A DNA stretch of 64,000 nucleotides, from assembly GCA_961205875.1 (NCBI GenBank), contig OY540814.1, forward strand, positions 4,446,993-4,510,992. Direction: 5' to 3'. Within the stretch, counting starts at the first letter, position 1, and each line of letters opens with the position of its first letter. This document shows, one piece after another, positions 45,526-56,078 of this stretch. A model generated the notes under the pieces. It saw only the letters and a program-made list of their open reading frames with translations. It was not told where the DNA came from and searched no databases. The DNA is from Sialis fuliginosa (taxonomy: Eukaryota; Arthropoda; Insecta; Megaloptera; Sialidae). The translations under genes were made by a program, and so were the position numbers.

Positions 45526-46989
45526 GTAAAACATTTTCAATTGCGAGTCGAGCCTCGCGTTTTAGTCTCTCTTACCGAATTAAAACCTTTAGCAAAGTAG
45601 GAGTTTAAATATTATCGAAAAGGTAGCAGCACAATGTATTGTATATTTAATCTACATACATTCTAATGAACTACTTTCGTGAAAATACGTAAATGCGGTG
45701 ATTGCCGAAAATGTTCTTGTAGGCATTTTTACGATTTTTTGAAAATTTGTTAAACGATAATAATAAAACATTTAAATTCCTTGAACTGTCAACTTTCATT
45801 TGATACACCATTCGCTGGGTTTGAATAAAAAAAAATGCTTGGTAACCCATTTGCCTCCCGATTTCGGTAAGAAATACTAAAAATTACAGTTAGATGGACA
45901 GTTGTGGTCTTTCAAAATAAATATATAAGTTAAAAAAAATACAATTTTACAATTTCCATTATTCTATTTACTCCTGTTAAAAACCTACGTTGCTTTTACT
46001 AAAAAGACAATACATTTTTATTTACGCACTCGGATACATACTTTACAAAAAATACTCCAATAAAAATAATTAAAAACAAATGTAAATACAAGAGCACCCA
46101 AATATAATTTTTATTACAGAACAGGTAGAACACAAATTCCAATATAAAATAACCGGGAACAGTTATCGTAAAAACAAACGAATTTCGTGGACACAAAAAC
46201 ATGAATGATAACAAGGCAATTCCACAATGTAGTGAAGTTAACGACCTTTCCTACTTAATAAATTGTACGTATAATTTTCAAATACCTACTGCAATAATTT
46301 GTCGTCAATTAATATTTCACTTTTTATTTTTGGAGAAATGGTTTACAATTTACACAGAAGATACCACACTTTTTCTACATAAAATAGCACCTGGTGAAAA
46401 TCGAAATCGATATCGATTTTTTGTTAAAATTTACCTCAACCGTAATTGTGTTTTTTCCTGAAAAATCGAAAGTTAATTATTTTTTTTGTCTTTAAGTGAT
46501 AAATAATTTTATTTATCTCCTGTTATTCATGAAGTTTTGAATTTCTTTAAATTCAAATAAAAAGAAAAAGGCTGTGTAAATAAAAATATTATAGTAGAGT
46601 AAATGGAATTTGAGTGTCATCCGGGCAGTGTATAATAATAATAATGAAGATCCAATTGAATTTAGTAGGTATAATGTATAATACATATATCGTTTTTTTT
46701 TTAAATATTAATTTATTGTTTTATTTAAATAATTTCAATTTTTTTAAATTATTAAAATAATTTTAATTGTCGCGACAAACACTGTAGATTAAAAGACAGA
46801 AAATAACAATATTATTTTTATGGTACTGATTTTGCGACGTGTTGGACATTTATTAAAAATCAAAATTTATAAATTATGTTACTTTTCTATTCTTTTCATA
46901 TAATGAAACATTAATAATAATTTCAATTTTTTTTTCATATAATTCTTAAATAAAAAATAATTCTAAATGCTAAATTTGGTGTTATATGT
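45526..46989. other. AT-rich spacer
   Basis: No gene or repeat is recognised. Open frames at 45999-46214 (minus) and 46201-46461 (plus) have no motif. Confidence 0.45.
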
Positions 46990-47861
46990 ATGAGCATTTC
47001 CAGTAGTTTTTTAAAAAACGTATGTTTATTTGTAGGTTTTGTAATTAATCTAAAAAAATTTAACTTATGTAGATTTGTAGGGAATTTCATAACGAATTAA
47101 GTGGTATATTTTTTATTCGATTACCAGGAGCCCCGATATTTCAGAAACACTGAAAATTCCTGTAAATTCTTATCTTTAATATACGAGTAATTAAGTGTTT
47201 TATAAAAATTATATCTCACTAAGGAGCTCAATATGAAAAAATGTTTTTTGCGGGTTGTTTTAAGGATAAAGCAAGGAAACTTTTGCCAAAATTTGGTACA
47301 ATTTGGAGTATAGAGAAAAAAGTTTTAATGGTGTGAATATAGCGCTTTTTGAAAAATAAGACATCTTAAAACAAGTGTAACTTTAAAATTTTTTGACCAA
47401 ATTAAAAAATCTATAAATATTTGGAAACTACATAAAAAATAGAATCTAATGACCTTTATCGGAAGTATTTTGGTTGAAACCAAAATATTTGGCGGCAATT
47501 TCAAAATCGACTATTTTTACAAAAAAATCAATCTTAATGTTTTGGTACCGCATTCGGCCAAAATTGAATATTCGGCTCTGAAACCGATTTCAAATGAAAG
47601 ATCAACAAAAAACGAAGAAAATGAGCCCTATAACATGCAAAATAAGGGACATTTTTAAAAATAAGGTACTATCGAAAAAAGTCTAATTTCGCTCGATTTC
47701 AAAAGTTTAAAAAATCGTAAATCGGCCAAAAAAGGGGGCGGGGGGAAAAGATTTTGGGAAACATGTTTTTTGGATATGTACTTTGAGAAAAAAAATTGGG
47801 AGCAAAATCGGTGACATACGTGCGCCCTGTTTTTTAAAAAACTACTGGAAATGCTCGTATA
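46990..47861. mobile_element. TIR element of about 870 bp
   Basis: GAGCATTTCCAGTAGTTTTT followed by TAAAAAAC at the left is repeated in inverted order at 47832-47857. TA dinucleotides lie at or next to both outer limits. No transposase is seen, and the frame at 47449-47658 has no recognisable motif. Confidence 0.65.
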
Positions 47862-48656
47862 TATTTATTTATTTTCCTTGGTTTACAGCTCCGCTATATT
47901 TAAGTATATTTATGTTTTTATACTTAATTGAAAACTCTAAATAAAACCCAATTAGCCGGTTTTTCACTTTATAAAAAACCGAAAACATGTTTTTGATTTT
48001 CTTCTTTCATGCTTTTGTAACAATCGTACATTTTTGGTTTTTCGAGCTGGATTAACCAGTGATGTTATATAGAGGTAGGTGAATTCGTTAGTAGTTTTGA
48101 TATTAAAGATGAAAAAATAGAACTATTTATAAACAAGGTTTGATCAATTAGAAAATAAGCGACTTTGAAAATAAACAAGAGTTGTTGATTTTATCCGTGA
48201 AAGTGAACTTAAAAGCGAAGTGGAAGACAAGTACCTAAATTACAAAAGGAAATTGATTTATTTAATTGATTTATTTAATTAATTAATTACAAACAATTGA
48301 AACAAAATATCAAATTAATCACCAGTCAAATAATTAACAGTAATGAGTGAGTTAGTCAAATTACTCGAAGACAAATTCAATCACGATTATAAACAATGGT
48401 CTGAGTTTTCGTGACCAATTTATATAAATTCGACAATCCATAACAATAAGAAATTGTCTAAAGTGTAAAAAGAGTATCGAAAACAAAACAAATTGTAAAA
48501 AAATTCCCCAAACCTGAAGAAAACAAAATTGTCGTAATTAATGCCAATAACATAGATTTGTTTCGTTTCCACTAAAAAAAGATAATAGGCATACAGAATG
48601 TATAAAAAATTCTATGCATTCAGTATAATTGAATGAATATTAATATTCGTGTGCTA
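47862..48656. other. Spacer, possible worn gag-like text
   Basis: Around 48190-48500 some short stretches look coding (for example ESELKSEVEDKYLNYKRK and MSELVKLLEDKFNHDYKQWS), but they lie in separate frames with several stops. A decayed retroelement gag is possible but not shown. Confidence 0.3.
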
Positions 48657-48965
48657 TAAGGTTATACCTCGGAACTCAGTTCCACTGAACAGATTTTTGT
48701 GAAACTTTCTGCAATATAATGTTAAGACTAAATACTAAAATGTTCACCGTCTAAGAAATTGTGTATTTATGAATAAAAAAAAAACAAATATATAAAATAT
48801 TATACCTCGGAACCCAGTTCCACTGAAAAAATTTTTGTGAAACTTTCTGCAATAAGTTGTTAAAACTAAATACTAAAATGTTCACCTGTTAAAAAAAATT
48901 GTATTTAGTCCAACGCGTTGCAGAAAATTTCACAAAATCCGTTCAGAACTAGGTTCCCAGCTTTT
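48657..48965. repeat. Direct repeat pair plus inverted remnant
   Basis: TATACCTCGGAACTCAGTTC and the next 85 bases (48663-48760) recur at 48803-48895. A shorter inverted remnant (GTTCAGAACTAGGTTCCCAG) follows at 48940. Confidence 0.7.
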
Positions 48966-49138
48966 ACATAAATTTTGTATAATTGCAGTCTAAAAACTAA
49001 AATTTCTCTCGAACTACTGCAATTTGGCGTACTATATAATTTGATCTTCCTAATTTAATTTTTTTGACAGTTTTACATAATTAAAAATCTTTTAAATGCA
49101 ATTGAATTATTCCATTTTAAAAAGAGCTACAACGAACT

Positions 49139-49338
49139 AAATTCTATAAAAGTTTGTGGGCAGACGTTCAGATGAATTTACAAATATCATTACAATTAAA
49201 CTTCTATCTCTAAATTCAGGCAGTGTCAATCGACAAATCAGCACCGGCTGCTTGACATCTGCAAAGAGGATGCAGTCTGTGAGAACATGCCTAGCAGGCA
49301 ATTCTGTCACATCTGTTCTAAACAGTGTTGTAAAGCGT
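49139..49338. other. Coding-like island, strand unresolved
   Basis: This patch has more G+C than its flanks and is open on both strands. Plus-strand option: a CTCTAAATTCAG acceptor-like site at about 49219, then a Cys-rich frame with DICKEDAVCENMPS and CHICSKQCCKALG. Minus-strand option: about 66 open codons including ADVKQPVLICRLTLPEFRD. Neither matches a family I recognise. One may be a host exon or a mobile-element fragment. Confidence 0.3.
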
Positions 49339-49341
49339 TAG

Positions 49342-50499
49342 GAATTTATCTCAAGTTTATAAATAAACTAAATTAATACGAAAAATTTAAACGAAATGAA
49401 TGTTGAAAAACACCTAGTAAATATTTACACTCTTCAGAATTCAGTAAATTGAGAAAAATATTTTAAACAAAAAACTTTATATGAACGTGTGTTTTCAAAT
49501 TTTTTCTTGAAAACCCATTGTGTTATAGTTATGACATTTGATAGAGAATTTAGTATTAATAAGGGTTATCGATTTTCATTATGTACCAATAATAATTTAA
49601 ACTAGGGTTGTATGTGTCCAGTGGGCACGTCGATTTTTATCCAATATTTTGTTCTTCAATTATTTCCTTTGTTGGGCACTTATATAAGATAACATGATAC
49701 AAAATACACACACATTTACTTTGTTTATTCGTCATTGAATCAACTGTTTCGAAGAAATATCAATTTAAAAGAAAAGACTACAGAATTTTTTCTTAATACA
49801 GATGCTACAAATTACACAAAATAAACTTATATTCTTGTTTTATGATTAAATTATTATTAATAGTAAACTCATAACTGTAACACAATGGGTTCTCAAGATA
49901 TTAAATAAAAACTAATTTTGGGTAAAATCTTTGGAGGTCTGTAGCTCCCTTACGAAAAATTTCCGGACATGTTCATATTAAGTTTTTTGCTTAAAATATG
50001 TTTCTCAATTCATTATTAATGTTTGGCACGACAGTCCTGAATCATCTGTATATCTATCCTAATTCTATGCTCGTAAATTTAAAACTGACAATTTTTGTTA
50101 AAAGATGTATAGTAAAAAATATATGTATGTATACTATACCAATTAATTTAATAACTATTAATAAACACTCTGTTTTAATTAATTCACCATAATTTAGCAT
50201 TACACCATATTTTTATTTATTTTTTAATTATACGCATGAAGTACAGTACAATTTCTTTCAGTTATTTCACAATACTGAATTTTTTTTAAATAGTCCTGGA
50301 AAATACTATTATAACCATTTATTTAAAATTGTTTTTAATCTAAATAAAAAATAAAATTTTTATAAAAGAAACAGAAATAAAGAAACTAAATTTTATTTTT
50401 ATTTATTTAACTAAAAATGTCAAAACAAAAATGAAAAAAATACCAAAACAATAAAATCACAAAATTTAAAAGTGAAACAAACTTTTGCATCAACAATGA
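49342..50499. other. AT-rich spacer
   Basis: Near 49604 the phrase TAGGGTTGTATGTGTCCAGT recalls the hAT end at 31747 but has no partner. No gene is seen. Confidence 0.4.
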
Positions 50500-50504
50500 A
50501 AATA

Positions 50505-50945
50505 GCACGTGTGGATAAAAGCGCGCGCTGCAAGTTGCGTGGTGTGCGCGAACTATGAGACACCCGGTGTGTAACTGACAGTAGAGAGCCATCACCGCAA
50601 GGGTTGTGACGTTAAGTGCGCAGTCACACATCTTGATCCTCTCACATTCGATCATTGTGTATTAACGCCACGTCGCTCTCGTCTCTATTCGTCGTCAAGT
50701 TATTAGCCCCAGTAATACGCTTCTTTTAACAAATAAGTACTAGGCGCGTTTCAAGTACTCCCATTGTTCAGCAATTTACAATGTGTCCCAGATATTAATT
50801 CTTCTGTCTGGTGCATCGTTAGTCACGTCGAGTGACAGGGGGAAACTTTAGTAGACTGTTTAAGACGACGCGACGCCGAATGTGGTTTTATAACGACAGT
50901 ATGGTTTATCTGTTCGTTTGCGGCTTTTATTAAACATATAATTTA
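50505..50945. other. GC- and CpG-raised island, possible promoter or first exon
   Basis: Over about 440 bp the G+C content and CpG frequency are clearly above the surroundings (for example GCGCGCGCTGCAAGTTGCGT and GACGACGCGACGCCGAATGT). On the minus strand an ATG at 50655 opens a frame whose MCDCALNVTTLAVMALYCQL part looks like a signal peptide, and a TTTCATTACAG acceptor-like site faces plus at about 50976. The Ig exon at 18.4 kb is also on the minus strand, so an upstream promoter here is conceivable, but nothing links the two. Confidence 0.3.
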
Positions 50946-51012
50946 TTTTATAATTTAAACGGTTTCATTACAGTCTTTGCAAAAGAGTAAAATGACGCTT
51001 AGACCTCTATTA

Positions 51013-51800
51013 GGGGAGACCGGGGGAATCGCGCCACCTTAAGGAAAAACGATTTTTTCCTATACTTTAAAGTAACATAACACTTTAAATAAGCAGACTA
51101 TTTAGTTATACAGTTTCTCACGCATTGTACAAATACTTTAACAAAGCTTAGTTAAGCGAAGTTTTAACGTTGTTTAAAAATAAGTTTAAAAAGGCCACAC
51201 CCTGATTTGTTTAGCTGCCGCAATTAGGATTGAAGATAACTTGTTCAATGCTACATTAAAACTGCCATCGGTTGTTTTTGAAGACGTACTCGAAGTTCCG
51301 GGAACTTCTGCTAGGCCATCTGGACTATAAATGGCCATTTCTTCAGTTTTATCAGTTTGGGGTAGGTTTCTGCTATCGGTTATTGGGCCTAGGTCTACGT
51401 TATTTTGCCCAAGATAGAAGACCTCTTCAACTTCTTGATCGTCAATAACTAGAGGTTCTAAGTTTTAATCTGAGAGGATTTACATTATCGCCCCAGTTAT
51501 AATGGCGCCATTACCCCGGTATGACAATATGGCGAATGATCTTAATTCACAACTAGTGAAGACGCTTACACATAAAAAATATAACACATAAATGTAACTG
51601 AATATTAGTTGAATGTAAAAAACAATATTTTCTGCGATAATAACTACACTTCTCTAATTAGAACCTTGATAATACTGAAGCAGTTTCTTCTGTAGGTCAC
51701 TAAAGTACAGCATTTATCGCGACCTCTCCACCGACTATCGTTTGCTGTTTATATAGGGTGGCGGCGTTATCCCGAGTGGCGCCATTCCCCCGGTCTCCCC
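51013..51800. mobile_element. TIR element GGGGAGACCGGGGG, 788 bp
   Basis: GGGGAGACCGGGGGAATCGC followed by GCCAC at the left is matched in inverted order by GTGGCGCCATTCCCCCGGTC at the right, with TA outside both ends (51011-51012 and 51801-51802). TA targets suggest the Tc1/mariner/pogo group. It holds a worn coding piece on the minus strand. Confidence 0.8.
51186..51464 (-). pseudogene. Open-frame remnant inside TIR element
   Basis: About 92 codons are open on the minus strand between a stop at 51465-51467 and the stop at 51186-51188. The composition looks protein-like and acidic at first (EPLVIDDQEVEEVFYLGQ), then Ser/Thr-rich (EVPGTSSTSSKTTDG), and ends in a possible helix (LNKLSSILIAAAKQIRVWPF). 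It has no initiating Met near its start. It may be the C-terminal tail of the element's transposase, as pogo-like enzymes often end in acidic, Ser-rich tails. The DDE core is absent. Confidence 0.45.
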
Positions 51801-51802
51801 TA

Positions 51803-52389
51803 CATTATCAAATAAATATGATCAAATTTCTTTGATCAAAGAAATATGGTAGTAGAAGCCAAAAAAATTTTAGTTTCCCGATTTTCATCTTTGGATACGT
51901 TCATGGGCGTACCCAAGAGGGGTAGCTGCCGCCCCTAGACCCTTCCTGCTTCCCTTACATTTAGCTAATTAAGGGGTCACATCTACCCGAATGCATCGAA
52001 AATGAACGTTTTTTTAGGAATTTTTTTTAGGGTGTAAAGCAATTAAACAATTAAATTAAATAAAAATTGTATATTATTTACTGATCATTGATGTTTAAAA
52101 AAAAGTTTACAAAATATAATTTTTATACAAAATAGAAAATATATAATAACATTATGGATGGTATTGTTGAAATAATGGCGCTTCACTGTCGGCATGATAA
52201 CCACTCGAAATATTGATGTACCTATCTGAAAAATTCAAAAAGATTATTGTGAAATGGTAAAATAAGATTACCATTATCGTCTGCGGAGCCATTTAAAAAA
52301 ATTGTAAACTTTTTATGACACTTGGAATTTAAGTTCACTTTTTTGTGCAAAATTTTGGGTTTTAATTGTTTTGAATATTTCGGGGGGAG
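51803..52389. other. Spacer
   Basis: A GC-raised phrase near 51905 (GGGCGTACCCAAGAGGGGTA) resembles an element end. The remainder is AT-rich with no gene. Confidence 0.4.
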
Positions 52390-52466
52390 GGGGGGTCACG
52401 TGCGGCCCTTGGTACATTGGGTTTATGCTATGCGGCCCAAAAGGTTCAAAAGGTTGGACACCTATG
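52390..52466 (-). mobile_element. hAT-type right terminus
   Basis: Read inverted from 52466 it begins CATAGGTGTCCAACCTTTTG, the form of a common hAT end, and continues into the GGCCGCA text. It abuts another hAT-like end across 8 bases (CTCTAGAC, 52467-52474). Confidence 0.5.
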
Positions 52467-52474
52467 CTCTAGAC

Positions 52475-52525
52475 CAGGGATGGGAAACCTGCGGCCTTTT
52501 CAATACTTCATTGCAGCCGATAAAT
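52475..52525 (+). mobile_element. hAT-type left terminus
   Basis: CAGGGATGGGAAACCTGCGG followed by CCTTTTCAA has the classic hAT start. The matching right end was not found in the window. Confidence 0.5.
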
Positions 52526-53177
52526 ATTTCAATTATTTATAATTTTTCTTCTCAATTTATTTTTAATTTTATTCTGCCAAGAGACAAAAATAAAAATATT
52601 TGAACAAATAATCTACAATAATCCAACATAAATTAAAATTGGCTATTGCGCGTATTTTCTGAAGTTATTTGATATGAACTTCCTAGTGGGCAAACGGTTA
52701 TACTTACTTCTTCTTCATATCAAGAGATTCAATTTACAGAGAATAAAATCACCTATAAAATGCATTTTATTTTTTTATTCTACGTTGGCTAGTTTTTAAA
52801 ATACGTAATACCAAAAAAACACACACAAAAATCTCTTGATGTAGCTCCTATAGTTACAATTCAAAGCGGAAACCATTTTTGAACCCATAAATAACTTCTA
52901 TATAGTACATATCTAGTTAAACAGTGAATTTTTTGAAATTTTTTATTAATCATTAAATAGCAATATTCCTTTTTAAAGCTGATCGGAACATAAAGCGACA
53001 TTTTAAAAAATTACATTTTAGTCATGAGATTTTCGACGACCATCACTCAAAAATTATTAACTTGAGAGATATGAACTTTATTATTTTTTTATAGGAAATT
53101 TCATTCTCTATCAAATGGGTCCTGTTCAGTTTTGCTTTAGCACACATCTTTTTTAGTCCAGGAACATTAGGTTTTCA
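52526..53177. other. AT-rich spacer
   Basis: Nothing recognisable is visible. Confidence 0.5.
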
Positions 53178-53674
53178 CTGGGGAAAAATTCGCAATAAGC
53201 TGATTTTTTGTATACACCTTCATTTTGTCTTTATAAATAAGTTACCAAAAGTCCCCAACAATCCTATGCGAGCATACTTTTTTACAGCCCACAAAAGGTG
53301 CTAACAATTAGTTTTAAGTAAATATCTCTGTATCTATTGGTTCTATGACTAAAATAGTTATTATCAAATATAAAGTTTAGAAAATTACCTACAATAAAGA
53401 TCTTACAACTTTTTTCGTACAAGTAATTGTTTTCGCTTATTAAGAGGGTATTCTAGTCTAAAAATCTGAAAATATAAAAAAAATTTGATAATAACTATTT
53501 TAGTCATAGAACCAATAGATACAGAGATATTTACTTAAAACTAATTGTTAGCACCTTTTGTGGGCTGTAAAAAAGTATGCTCGCATAGGATTGTTGGGGA
53601 CTTTTGGTAACTTATTTATAAAGACAAAATGAAAGTGTATACAAAAATTCAGCTTATTGCGAATTTTTCCCCAG
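53178..53674. repeat. Foldback repeat, about 195-bp arms
   Basis: CTGGGGAAAAATTCGCAATA at the left is matched in inverted order to TATTGCGAATTTTTCCCCAG at the right. The arms are nearly identical up to a loop of about 100 bp around 53375-53478. It has no coding region. CTGGGG..CCCCAG termini may mark the true ends. Confidence 0.8.
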
Positions 53675-54427
53675 ACACAGCTATTTTTCGTCTAAATGTA
53701 CTGGACTATTCCGCTGCATCGATGATTTAAACACAAGCGGCTGTCAAGTTTTTTGTTTTTATTTTTTTGTGTGTATTTCCCAGGGGTCCCCGCTCCAAAA
53801 GGTTTCTGATTTTAAATAATATAAAAAAACAAAACTAAAAAAAAATCATCAAAATCGGAGCTGTTCTTGAGGACTTCGAGCCAAAAGGCTTCGTTGACAC
53901 GACTATTAAAGGACAATAGAAAAATAAAGAATTTGTTTAGTTTTTATTTTATTTATTATAGTCAAAATTTTGTTGCTACCTGAATATTTGTTTGTTACAA
54001 TATTTGTAAGTCCACTTTTGAAATTAAATATTGAGATAAACATAATAGTTTGTAATAATTAATTTTTAATTAACAAAAAAAAACAATTTTCACTATTAAA
54101 TTCAAATCACACCTAAAAAATACCTCATAACTTTCAACAAACTTGAAACAAACAAATATTCAGGTGATAATGTGATATGTTCAAATTTATATGTATTTAA
54201 ATTTATTGTAATTTAATCATTTTAAAGAAATTAATAAAGTCTTTTATAATATAATATAAGAATCGAAATTATTTACAACTTAATACTATCCTGTCTTCAT
54301 TCTCAACTTTTAACATTTTGCGCATGACCGTGCTTTTCCGCCCGCACGTCTCATACCGAATTTTGGCGACACAGGTTTCCATATTATTTCGTGCTTATGC
54401 TACTTCTATATTATTATATGTTCTGTG
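53675..54427. other. AT-rich spacer
   Basis: No gene is seen. Confidence 0.5.
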
Positions 54428-55290
54428 GTTGTGATTGGTCTCATTCAATTCGGCGGAAAAAATACTTCAGGATTCCAGAGGTGTGGGGGGAAAAACTACC
54501 CTCTATCTCGCCTCAGAACCGAGATATTTACGATTTTCTATAATGAATAAAAAGTGAAAAAAGATAAAAAATCAATAATTAAGCCCCTGTCCTCAAAGTG
54601 ATATTTTAGGCCCTTATTGTTAAAATAACAAATACACATATACACGTATACTAAATAGAAATCTTGTTTATAATTTAATCAATTTAAAAAACATGTACAG
54701 AAGCGTATTGAGTGATATTTAAGGCCCATGTATTAAATTAATTAATAAATTCACAACTCGCCTCCTGTAAAAAATGAAGGGTTGTAATTGGCCTCATTCG
54801 ATCCGGCGGGAAAAATACTTCGCGATTCCAGGGGTGTAGGGGGCAAAACAACCCTCTGTCTAACACAGGAGTCGAAATATTTACGATTTTCTGTAATGGA
54901 TAATAAGTAGCGAAACAGAAATATTCAATATTTACAATAAATACAGCATAGAAACATATGTATGATATTATTATTAAATTTATTAAATTGAAAAAAAGTC
55001 CTGATACGTATTAAGTGATATTTTAGGCCCGCAGTGTTAAAATAACAAATTCACATACATTATATAGTACCACCTTATTTGATGAATTTAAAAAATAATT
55101 TTTAAATAGTATATGTAAATTTGTTATTTTAACAAAATGGGCCTAAAATATCACTAAATACATGTCTGGACTTTTTTTCATTTTAGTAAATTTAATAATA
55201 ATATCATATGTTTCTATGCTGTATTTATTATAAATATTGAATTTTTCTCTGTTTCGTTACTTATTCATTACAATCAGAACCCTTCATCTA
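54428..55290. repeat. Compound repeat: direct and inverted copies
   Basis: A segment of about 140 bp beginning TTGTGATTGGTCTCATTCAA (54428) recurs as TTGTAATTGGCCTCATTCGA (54782). The text from 54900 to 55058 (with GTGATATTTTAGGCCC and ATACAGCATAGAAACATATG) is repeated inverted at 55105-55270, and a third version of the GTGATATTTTAGGCCC phrase lies at 54598. Confidence 0.7.
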
Positions 55291-56078
55291 TGACAGGTAG
55301 TGGCGCCACTGATTAGAAACGTCTAGAATAATTTTATTTTACAATTTTCTTGTTATTTCTTGATACGAATAAACTTGTTAATTTTCGTATAATAGTTTAA
55401 ATTAATTTTCAGTGAGTATTGAGTAGCGTTTGCTAACGTATATAAAATATAACTATCCTTATAGTTTACCCCCGCTGTGCATTTAATAGAATATATATTT
55501 TATTTATCACATCGCTGTGATATATTCGTTAATTTAATATTAAAATTTAAAGTGAATATCTTTAAGTTATCTTTTTTTGTACTTTATTTGTTTTGTGTAC
55601 ATATTGTTAAAAGTGAAACTGTATTTCCATTATCCCTTTATTATCCTAACCACACGTACAGTTCACTGGAGGCAGTCAAGGAACCAACCACAAAGAAATA
55701 AAACTGTTAGTAAATTTTAAATCATTATAAATTTAATGTACCATTCCCCGCTCAAAACAGCCACGCCCGCTGTATAGATTAAAAGGTTATATTACTTAAT
55801 CCACCTGTACTCAATACATGGTTCTTCTGACCCGGATACCTTTAAAAGTTTTACATGGTAAAGGACCTTGGATTCCTTTTAAAGCATCCAAAAAAGAACC
55901 TAAAAAAGAATGGTAGGTATATTAAATTTGTACGCGTTATTTATTATAAAATTTTGTGTTATATTAAACTATTACATAACGTTCGTAGCTGGAAATAACT
56001 TGTTTGCTTTATTAGTGTTTATTTTTGTCAATATAATTTATTTATAAAAATGTCGAATGAAAATAAATTGAAGGCCCT
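55291..56078 (+). other. Leader region upstream of the gypsy coding remnant
   Basis: No clear 5' LTR or primer-binding site could be placed. A short frame at 55477-55701 has a hydrophobic stretch but no recognised family. An ATG near 56049 starts a short frame that ends just as the gag-like frame begins, suggesting a frameshift in the gag start. Confidence 0.35.

Noticed and set aside
55262..55383. A possible 5' LTR for the gypsy element, because AATAAACTTGTTA occurs at its end as in the 3' candidate
   Set aside because: Apart from that 13-base phrase the sequence does not match 58591-58743, so it is likely coincidence.
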